A stretch of DNA of 12,323 bases from JAKLKS01 sp964370855. Its GTDB lineage: Bacteria; Planctomycetota; JAJSAM01; JAKLKS01. Shown here piece after piece: positions 7,361-12,323 of the stretch; position 1 is the first letter of the stretch, and every line of letters begins with the position of its first letter. Made by a program: the position numbers and the translations under genes. Below the pieces are notes generated by a model. It did not search any database. It was not told the origin of the DNA and was given only the letters and a program-made list of their open reading frames with translations. The stretch covers positions 1-12,323 of the forward strand of contig CAYJMF010000124.1 in assembly GCA_964370855.1 (NCBI GenBank), in the 5' to 3' direction.

Positions 7361-8260
7361 ATGTGGACACACCTTCAGCTCGTCAACTTCTGCATCGGCC
7401 TCCAGATGGGGTTCCGCAAGCTCCCGACTCCGTTTCTCTCTCATGGATACGACCTGTCGTCAATCGGCCGGAAGTTCACTCTCGGCGACGGAACGACGCT
7501 CGTACCTGACCTTCTTCTCCACGCAGCCCGGCACGGAAAGTCGCTCTTGCTGGAAGCAAAGTCAGGGACCTCCGTCGACACGGAGCAACTGCGGAAGTAC
7601 CGGAAGTGCAGGGCAGCGGACCTGCGGGATCGTGCATTCTGCCATGTCCCGTCTCCAGAGGAACACTCCGTGGACACGCTCTACGTGATAAACGATGCCC
7701 ACATTGAGCCTGTCCGCTCCGCCTGCACTCGCGCCGGTCTAGACGCACCTTTCCTTTGCGTCTCATCGAAGTCGTTCCAGCTTGTTGGGGCAAGTCTCGT
7801 TGACTCCGCTCTTGACGAAGAGCTCCGTGAGGTCTGGCCCGTCGCGGAGGGCAACTTTCCAGATCGGTTCTTCCTTCCCATCGATGACCAGTCCAAACAA
7901 GGCGAGGCGATCGATGCTGTTCTCGCCGAGGTCGTTGCGATGTTGGACAAGGGCATCACCAGCTTCGGCCCAGGGGATGTTGTGAGACGCCTAGTGGGTA
8001 ATGTCAACCCAGAAGCAATTCATCAAGTGCGGGGAATGAACCGCGTTGTCCGCGAGATTCTCTCCGGCGTGGCTGGGAACGAGTTCTCGGACTGGCTGGA
8101 GCCGCCCGGCCCTCAGGATCTGTTCAAGGTCAAACGCTCGATCTCGCGGCACGATAGGCCCGCTCGAACCCGGGAGATCAGGTCGGTCAGGGCAGCCATT
8201 CGGAAGGCAGTGGCTCGTGTCCGCGCGGAGGAGACGGATCTGCCGCTGTTCCCATCGTGA
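7361..8260 (+). CDS. PD-(D/E)XK superfamily nuclease-like protein
   Basis: A 299-residue protein with a restriction-endonuclease-like core near the N-terminus: VPD (D50), then LLLEAKSG (E65-A-K67), then QLRKY (Q76, Y80). The D...ExK spacing and the QxxxY motif are as in RecB/Cas4-like nucleases. A substrate of DNA is likely by family. Residues about 190-255 could form a helical or winged-helix segment (ITSFGPGDVVRRLVGNVNPE, VREILSGVAGNEFSDWLEPP), followed by a basic tail and a C-terminal TDLPLFPS. The ATG directly follows the TAG of the preceding gene. No methyltransferase is present in the window, so a plain restriction-modification role is not supported. A defence role is inferred from the nuclease fold and the accessory setting. 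Confidence 0.65.
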   Translation: MWTHLQLVNFCIGLQMGFRKLPTPFLSHGYDLSSIGRKFTLGDGTTLVPDLLLHAARHGKSLLLEAKSGTSVDTEQLRKYRKCRAADLRDRAFCHVPSPEEHSVDTLYVINDAHIEPVRSACTRAGLDAPFLCVSSKSFQLVGASLVDSALDEELREVWPVAEGNFPDRFFLPIDDQSKQGEAIDAVLAEVVAMLDKGITSFGPGDVVRRLVGNVNPEAIHQVRGMNRVVREILSGVAGNEFSDWLEPPGPQDLFKVKRSISRHDRPARTREIRSVRAAIRKAVARVRAEETDLPLFPS

Positions 8261-8325
8261 GGGCCAGCCGCATTGCTGCCGACGAGGGCACAGAGGAATC
8301 GCTCATGATCAACCCTGGACACCTC

Positions 8326-8346
8326 TTGCGGACCTGAGGTCCGCAA
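8326..8346. repeat. Perfect 9-bp hairpin after the nuclease gene
   Basis: TTGCGGACC, loop TGA, GGTCCGCAA. It is 65 bp beyond the nuclease stop and could end transcription, although no T-run follows. Its right arm is also the left end of the inverted-repeat element at 8336-8546. Confidence 0.5.
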
Positions 8347-8546
8347 CGGAAGCCGCCGCTCTATGGCGCCGCCGCAAGTCGCGCAGCGACGCGGGGATGT
8401 GCGGTGCCTTCGCGGGCCCCCGGAGTGACCCCAAGTTTAGGAAAGCGGTGGCGGCCAGTGGTGCGCAAGAGCTTGCGCGCGCGGGTCGCCCGTGGCGTCC
8501 GCGGAGTCCGGCGAGGCGCGGAACGTGGACACCTGTTGCGGACCTC
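8336..8546. mobile_element. MITE-like 211-bp element with 12-bp perfect inverted ends
   Basis: GAGGTCCGCAAC at 8336-8347 is the exact reverse complement of GTTGCGGACCTC at 8535-8546. There is no credible gene inside. The interval also has GCGCAAG-AG-CTTGCGC near 8463-8478. A 20-bp direct copy, TGGACACCTSTTGCGGACCT, occurs both at 8317-8336 and 8526-8545 with one difference, so the outside of the left end repeats the right end. It fits a small non-autonomous element or the remains of an insertion sequence. No target duplication was identified. Together with 8261-8335 it fills the 300-base gap between the two convergent genes. Confidence 0.4.
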
Positions 8547-8560
8547 TACGCATGCACCCC

Positions 8561-9400
8561 TTACGGGACGGCTCCTCCGCCACCTCTTGGCTTCGGCTGA
8601 CGCTGGGCGCCTGGAAGCAGCTTCATCGTCACCGGGTCGCACCGCTCGAAGCCCTCATTGAACCATTCGGTCCCAGCAGGTAACCCGCTCAGGTCCGCCT
8701 CCGCACGCTGGGCTCCCCCCAGGTAGCGCCCACCTTGGTACAAGACCCCGAATTCACGGCCGTTGCCTCTTCGAGTCAATCCTGCAAGTTCCGGAGCGCC
8801 GCCTGAGTACGGGTCCGCCCCTGAATTCAGCTCCTCGCAGAACGCCCCGAAAACGGCGCGACTCGTGGGCTCCCCCATCTGGCGAGTCCAATGGAACTCT
8901 CTGTCTACGATGCCATCCGCACCAGAACCGAGAGCGGCCATCACCGCTGAGACGCGTGGGACCTTCTTGGAGACCACACGCCACTCCCTCTTCGCGGTCA
9001 GCGAGATCTGCGTGAGGCTGAACCGTGAACTCATCCCCTCATCACTCCTCAAAGCGTGAAGCACGGAGAACCCGCACCGGTGTAGCCACGACTTTCCAGC
9101 GTACGCGCTCTGAAGCCTGCCCAGGAGTTGGGCCGCTCGGGGCGGGCAGCCGTCGTCATCTGGTTCGTCTAGACCCTCGAAGGGCTGACCAAGAAACGCA
9201 GGGATCACGGCCTGTGGCAGGGCGACGTCTCCCGAAAAGCCAAGTAGTTCGGGAAGGACCGATGACGCGTACACCTTCCGGTGCCCGTCCTCGTGCCTTA
9301 CGGTCGCCCCTGACTCGAACGTGAACCGACTGTCAGCCGCAAGGTAGATGGACGCCGGGCCACGGCTGTCGACACCCATCCAGGCAACCAGCGAGGTCAC
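8561..9400 (-). CDS. Proteasome/HslV-like Ntn-hydrolase family protein
   Basis: A 279-residue protein resembling proteasome beta and HslV peptidase subunits in order and spacing of motifs. T2 would become the N-terminal nucleophile after Met removal (start VTSLVAWMGVDSR, from GTG). AADSR has D23 at the place of Asp17. K42 in GHRKVYAS is at the place of Lys33. LLGFSGD (52-58) matches the GFAG motif of HslV. ALGSGAD (156-162) matches the GSG active-site loop. Bacterial members of this fold are peptidases, or autoprocessed hydrolases. It is longer than HslV (about 175 residues), and no HslU or other ATPase is nearby. The GTG start at 9400 puts Thr directly after the initiator. It is convergent with the nuclease gene and has reduced GC content like it. 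Substrate and assembly are unknown. Confidence 0.65.
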   Translation of the reverse strand: MTSLVAWMGVDSRGPASIYLAADSRFTFESGATVRHEDGHRKVYASSVLPELLGFSGDVALPQAVIPAFLGQPFEGLDEPDDDGCPPRAAQLLGRLQSAYAGKSWLHRCGFSVLHALRSDEGMSSRFSLTQISLTAKREWRVVSKKVPRVSAVMAALGSGADGIVDREFHWTRQMGEPTSRAVFGAFCEELNSGADPYSGGAPELAGLTRRGNGREFGVLYQGGRYLGGAQRAEADLSGLPAGTEWFNEGFERCDPVTMKLLPGAQRQPKPRGGGGAVP

Positions 9401-9408
9401 GGCCCGCC

Positions 9409-9566
9409 CAACCTTTGCCCATCGCGTCCGGCGGGCGGTCCTTGCTCCGTTGACGGTCTAGGCGCCATCATCTCCCGGTCGTCTCCTTCATTCGGCAACT
9501 CCCCGACCGTCGACCATTCTCTAGGGGCGGCGACGGGTCGAGGTGGCGGGCCCGGGGCAAAGGTTG
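9409..9566. repeat. 12-bp perfect inverted repeat pair upstream of the Ntn-hydrolase gene
   Basis: CAACCTTTGCCC (9409-9420) is the reverse complement of GGGCAAAGGTTG (9555-9566). The inner copy covers the possible AAAGG ribosome site of the hydrolase gene. The outer copy lies in a 9-bp hairpin (CCGGGGCAA, AGG, TTGCCCCGG, 9552-9572). The 213 bases from 9401 to 9613 hold no gene that I can support. Confidence 0.45.
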
Positions 9567-9613
9567 CCCCGGCCGTAGGGGTCCGCGCCAAGTGCACACA
9601 CCACAGGGCCCCG

Positions 9614-9700
9614 TTACCCGGCCGCCCCACCCCCCGGCACTACCACCGCCAGCTCGAGGACGGTCTGCGTGGCCTTCTCCTGCTTGTCGGGCGGGTACAG
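9614..9700 (-). pseudogene. C-terminal remnant of a type I restriction subunit (HsdR-like)
   Basis: The minus-strand frame from 9700 to TAA at 9614 reads LYPPDKQEKATQTVLELA and then VVVPGGGAAG. The YPPDKQEKATxTVLExA segment is the pattern I know from the C-terminal end of many HsdR proteins, the translocating nuclease subunit of type I restriction systems. Nothing else of the gene is present: upstream it runs straight into the GC hairpin after ruvX. The match is short but distinctive. Confidence 0.45.
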
Positions 9701-9718
9701 GGGGGCTTCGCCCCCCCC
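9698..9718 (-). terminator. GC hairpin after ruvX, terminator-like
   Basis: GGGGGG, loop CTTCG, CCCCCC (9700-9716), 18 bases beyond the ruvX stop on the minus strand. Its 19-base core, CAGGGGGGCTTCGCCCCCC, is identical to the hairpin at 4680-4698. There is no U-tract. Confidence 0.5.
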
Positions 9719-9734
9719 TTGTCCCCCCCTCTTT

Positions 9735-10178
9735 CTATTCCTCCTCCCCGCCCTCCGGGCCCGGGGGGGTGTCGATGTAGGTCTGGAGGATGATGGCGGC
9801 GGCCACGGCGTCGACCCGGTCCTTCCTCTTGCGGAAGCCTCCGGTGCCGAAGCGGCGGAGGTGGTGCTCGGCCTGGAGGGTGGAGCGGCGCTCGTCCACG
9901 AGGTGGACGTCGATGCCGAGGAACTCGGTGAGGGCCTTCGCGTAGCGCAGGACCTCGTCGTGGTGGGTGCCCGGGGTCCCGTCCATGTGGAGGGGGAGGC
10001 CCATGACGACGAGGTCCACCTCGTGCTCCCGCACCAGCTCCCGTATTCGCCCGAACTCCGCGGCGCGGGAGGGGGGGCGCTCGAGGGTCTCGATGCCCCG
10101 GGCGGTCATGCGCAGCCCGTCGGAGAGGGCGAGCCCGTGGCGCTTCGCGCCGTAGTCGATGCAGAGGATGCGGCCCAT
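9735..10178 (-). CDS. ruvX: RuvX/YqgF-family pre-16S rRNA nuclease (putative Holliday junction resolvase)
   Basis: 147 residues, the usual family size. The RNase H-like fold is shown by ILCIDYGAKRHGLALSD (D8 as first metal ligand), VVMGLPLHMDGTPG (58-70), VHLVDERRST (91-100) and RKDRVDAVAAAIILQTYI with D123. The family trims 16S rRNA precursor ends in E. coli and is often annotated as a Holliday junction resolvase. ATG 10178 is used because the conserved fold begins at residue 3; the open frame extends much further upstream only because of high GC. It begins 11 bp after the vapC stop, whose TAGGAT sequence can provide the ribosome site, so it is probably in one transcript with vapBC. It ends in an acidic GGEEE tail. 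Confidence 0.85.
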   Translation of the reverse strand: MGRILCIDYGAKRHGLALSDGLRMTARGIETLERPPSRAAEFGRIRELVREHEVDLVVMGLPLHMDGTPGTHHDEVLRYAKALTEFLGIDVHLVDERRSTLQAEHHLRRFGTGGFRKRKDRVDAVAAAIILQTYIDTPPGPEGGEEE

Positions 10179-10189
10179 GGCCGGGGATC

Positions 10190-10630
10190 CTACCGGGTCC
10201 GGGCCTTCCCCGGCAGGACGGGGAACCCGAGGAGGCGGGCGTTGGCGGCGACGCGGTCGTCGAGGGTGAGGACGGCGAGGCCGGGGATGCGGGGGCGGAG
10301 GAACAGGGCCGTCCCGAGGTGGAGGGCGTCGGAGGACCGGATCGGTTCGCGGGGGAACCGCCGGTCGGCCTCGGCGAGGATCTCGCCGGCGACCTCGACG
10401 AGGTCCCATCGGGCGGCGGCCCCGGCGAGGAGGGAGCGGGCCCGGTCGGCCCGGGCGGCGTCGAGGAGGGAGCACCCCTCGGCCCTCCGGATCGCGCGGG
10501 CGCATTCGAAGAGGGTGAGGCGGGAGGCGATGACCGCCTCCGCGGAGGCGAGGGCCTTCCGCGCGGTTTCGCCGCGGCCCCCGTCGAGAAGCCAGGAGAG
10601 GACGGCGCTCGACTCCGCGTAGAGGATCAC
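10190..10630 (-). CDS. vapC: VapC-like PIN-domain toxin ribonuclease
   Basis: 146 residues. The PIN fold shows acidic residues E6 (ILYAESSAVLSWLL, with Glu where many VapCs have Asp), E42 (TLFECARAI), D101 (RSSDALHLGTAL) and D124/D125 (VLTLDDRVAANA). VapC toxins cleave RNA, usually tRNA or rRNA, when not bound by VapB. The GTG start at 10630 overlaps the antitoxin stop in GTGA, as is usual in such pairs. There are no signs of decay, so the module may be active. The target is not predictable from sequence. Confidence 0.85.
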   Translation of the reverse strand: MILYAESSAVLSWLLDGGRGETARKALASAEAVIASRLTLFECARAIRRAEGCSLLDAARADRARSLLAGAAARWDLVEVAGEILAEADRRFPREPIRSSDALHLGTALFLRPRIPGLAVLTLDDRVAANARLLGFPVLPGKARTR

Positions 10631-10920
10631 CGCTCCCCGCGCTCCTCGTCGAGGAGGCGCCGGACCGAGCCCGCGGGAAGGGAGATGCCGGAGCGCCCGT
10701 AGGGGGAGCCGCCGTCCGGGGCCCCCTCGCTCACGAGGCCCCGGTCCACGAGGTCCCGGAGGCCGAGGAGGGACGGAGGGAGCGCCCGCCCGCTACCCGG
10801 GGCCCGGAGCTCGGCCACGACACGCCCACGATCCGTCACGAGGACGACCTCGCCGGAGCGGACACGGCGGAGGTACTCGGAGAGCTTCGCCTTGAGGGCG
10901 CGGATGCCGACGGTGGTCAT
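10627..10920 (-). CDS. vapB: VapB-type (Phd/YefM fold) antitoxin
   Basis: 97 residues. The N-terminal 45 residues (VGIRALKAKLSEYLRRVRSG, EVVLVTDRGRVVAEL) are a typical Phd/YefM DNA-binding domain. The C-terminal half should be the flexible toxin-binding segment. It neutralises VapC and represses its own promoter. The ATG at 10920 is chosen because the Phd domain begins at once; the open frame upstream to 11211 is low-complexity and lacks any motif. Coupled to vapC by a 4-base overlap. A likely promoter and palindromic operator lie directly before the ATG. Confidence 0.85.
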   Translation of the reverse strand: MTTVGIRALKAKLSEYLRRVRSGEVVLVTDRGRVVAELRAPGSGRALPPSLLGLRDLVDRGLVSEGAPDGGSPYGRSGISLPAGSVRRLLDEERGER

Positions 10921-10926
10921 TCGTGG

Positions 10927-10947
10927 ATTGTAACTACATGTGGTCAC
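10927..10947 (-). promoter_or_regulatory. vapBC promoter (-10) and overlapping palindromic operator
   Basis: On the minus strand TACAAT (10932-10927, 5/6 to consensus) ends six bases before the vapB ATG, so the mRNA is probably leaderless. No good -35 is seen. GTGACCACATGTAGTTAC (10947-10930) is an 18-bp palindrome matching its own complement at 14 of 18 positions, with a perfect ACATGT centre, and it overlaps the -10 by three bases. This is the place expected for VapB/VapBC autorepression. Confidence 0.5.
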
Positions 10948-10949
10948 GA

Positions 10950-11207
10950 GGGGAAGGGGGGGAGGGAGGGTGTGGATTCGGGGGCACAGGGCGCGGGCGG
11001 TTCGCCCAGGAGCGCGACCTCGGGGGAGGCGGGAATCGCCTCGCCCCTCCTCTGTCCTTCGTCCCCCCCGATGTCGCACTCCCGGGCGTGTTGGGGAGGC
11101 AGGCCCACCGTGGAGGGGGTGGGGCGGGTCGGGGGTGGGGGGCGCGATCGGTCCCGTCTTGATGAGGGGAGAGCGGGGGATTCCCATGAAGACTGGATCG
11201 AGGGACT
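10950..11207. other. Gene-free G-rich gap between vapB and the membrane protein gene
   Basis: No gene or terminator is supported here. Two G-run clusters on the plus strand can form quadruplexes: one at about 10950-10970 (four runs, just upstream of the vapBC operator) and one at 11115-11142 (five runs of three to six G separated by one or two bases). Confidence 0.4.
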
Positions 11208-12137
11208 TCACTTCCTCGCCTTCCCTCCCCTCGGATAGAGCTCGGGCCCACCGGCATCGAGGATCACGCGGGCGGCCTCCCTGACGCCCGGGTTCGGGTG
11301 GCCGAGCGCGTCGAGCAGGGACTGCTCGTCGACCATCGGGGAGCGCCGGCGTTCCCCGGCGGGGGTCCCGCCGTCCCTGGTGGCGAATCCCTCGAGGAGC
11401 ATCACATCGGCGGGAGAGGGCCTCCCGGTCGATTCGAGGAGACGGAACGGGGGGAGTTCATTGACCGAATCCCCGGAATCGCCGGCGAAAGCGCTTCCCC
11501 AGGAGCGTCCCGTGGAGGGTTCGAAGGCCACGACGCAGTACATGCCGTGGTGGAACCCCGCGACGAAACCGTCCGAAGTCCCGTGGATCTGCCAGTCCTC
11601 ACCGGGGTCGCGCCTCTCCGGGCGAACCAGGAGCGCCGCCGGAGATTCCGGGTCGCGATGGATGGCGACCACCCTGTACGCCCGGAAGAGGGCATTGTCC
11701 GCGAGGACCTCGGCCAGTTCCACCTCCCTGCCCTGAAAAAGCCCGCTGTACAGGAGCGCGACCTCGACGCCACCTCCGGGGGCCCCTCGACAGACTTCGC
11801 TGCGGCTGAAGAGAAGAGCGAGTCCGCCGAGGACACCGGCGGCGAAGAAGAGGTTGACGGCGAGAATCCAGACAAGGCCCGTCACCCACCAGCGGAACCA
11901 ACGCCGGCCGAACCACAGCAGCGCGAGGAAGCACCCGACGGCGACGATCCCGAGGACACTGGCCGCTTCCGGGGAGGTCTGGACGCAGACGCGGCCGAGA
12001 CCGAGCCGGCCGGCACGCCCGAAGAGCGCAAGGAGGAGGAACAGCGCGGGAGCAAGGAAGAGGAACGTGTGGAGGGAACTCCACCGCGCCGTGGAGGAGG
12101 GGGTCGCAGCCGTGCCTTCGTCCGGACTCGGCTCCAT
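11208..12137 (-). CDS. Membrane protein of unknown function, three predicted helices
   Basis: 309 residues, family not recognised. Hydrophobic helices at about 22-40 (LHTFLFLAPALFLLLALFG), 59-76 (VLGIVAVGCFLALLWFG) and 84-110 (WVTGLVWILAVNLFFAAGVL). The C-terminal two thirds form a soluble domain with aromatic-rich segments (GFVAGFHHGMYCVVAF). Near the end, SLLDALGHPNPGVREAARVI resembles a single HEAT-type repeat. The start ATG at 12137 has AGGA about nine bases upstream. High GC content, like the rest of the host background. It points toward vapBC on the same strand but is separated by 287 bp, so common transcription is unlikely. Confidence 0.7.
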   Translation of the reverse strand: MEPSPDEGTAATPSSTARWSSLHTFLFLAPALFLLLALFGRAGRLGLGRVCVQTSPEAASVLGIVAVGCFLALLWFGRRWFRWWVTGLVWILAVNLFFAAGVLGGLALLFSRSEVCRGAPGGGVEVALLYSGLFQGREVELAEVLADNALFRAYRVVAIHRDPESPAALLVRPERRDPGEDWQIHGTSDGFVAGFHHGMYCVVAFEPSTGRSWGSAFAGDSGDSVNELPPFRLLESTGRPSPADVMLLEGFATRDGGTPAGERRRSPMVDEQSLLDALGHPNPGVREAARVILDAGGPELYPRGGKARK

Positions 12138-12323
12138 GGGGCCATCCTAGCAATGGGTTTCGCCGGGGTTCGGATCCGTTCTCTCCGCTCCCTCCCTCCC
12201 ATTGAAAATCGACAACCGTACGGATCTCCTGCCGTTGACGTCCAACGCGCCCGTTTCGTCCCGGTCCGGTCCGATCCGTTGCGGGCCGGGCCCGGGCGGA
12301 ACGGGCGCCACCCCGGGGCCCCC
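12138..12323. other. Upstream region at the window edge, no gene seen
   Basis: 186 bases before the membrane protein gene. No credible coding frame, RNA or repeat was found. A promoter for the minus-strand gene should lie here, but no strong -35/-10 pair is visible. The first 79 bases of the window are likewise empty. Confidence 0.3.

Noticed and set aside
8336..8546. Integron attC site
   Set aside because: The ends do not fit the GTTRRRY/RYYYAAC core sites, the length is above the usual range, and no integron integrase is present.
8046..8600. Plus-strand frame of 184 codons continuing past the nuclease gene
   Set aside because: It is out of frame with the nuclease over most of its length and crosses the inverted-repeat element. 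Its apparent internal repeat is simply the 20-bp DNA direct repeat.
9669..10622. Plus-strand frame of 317 codons opposite ruvX and vapC
   Set aside because: It is antisense to two well-supported genes and shows no motif of its own.
10921..11211. Upstream extension of vapB to 11211
   Set aside because: It is low-complexity sequence with no homology pattern and it crosses the likely promoter and operator. The Phd domain begins at the ATG at 10920.
1..12323. CRISPR array
   Set aside because: No regularly spaced repeats with unique spacers were found anywhere in the window.

Overview
The window comes from a very GC-rich bacterial chromosome. Codon third positions are almost all G or C in the outer genes. 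The type of sigma/anti-sigma pair, a zinc-finger anti-sigma factor carrying a long array of carboxypeptidase-regulatory-like repeats, is common in environmental lineages such as Planctomycetota and Acidobacteriota. The phylum is an inference and is not proven here.

Left part (1-4743, minus strand): a sigma-70 family factor gene is translationally coupled by a GTGA overlap to a 1288-residue membrane-anchored anti-sigma factor. The anti-sigma factor has a Ser/Pro linker and about nine repeated beta-sandwich modules outside the membrane. The sigma factor has no ordinary start codon near its conserved domain. A GGAGGAG ribosome site sits in front of a CTG codon at 4443.

Middle part (about 4712-9700): an accessory region with traces of repeated gain and loss. 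In order it holds: an AbiEi-type antitoxin gene with a leaderless-looking promoter; the first ~19 codons of its AbiEii toxin partner, cut and joined to the C-terminal piece of a tyrosine recombinase that itself has a frameshift and a stop; a tRNA-Arg(CCT) whose T-loop and anticodon stem are damaged; an abutting two-gene unit (unknown 381-aa protein plus a PD-(D/E)XK nuclease); a 211-bp element bounded by 12-bp inverted repeats; a convergent gene for a proteasome/HslV-like Ntn hydrolase; and a short C-terminal remnant that looks like type I restriction subunit HsdR. The genes from 6215 to 9400 have a visibly lower GC content than both flanks. The two-gene unit and the Ntn hydrolase are the best candidates for something undescribed.

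Right part (9735-12137, minus strand): a vapB-vapC toxin-antitoxin pair (GTGA overlap) lies 11 bp upstream of ruvX, probably in one transcript. It is preceded by a promoter that overlaps an 18-bp imperfect palindrome. Farther right is a three-helix membrane protein of unknown function. G-rich tracts able to form quadruplexes lie in the 287-bp gap between vapB and this gene.
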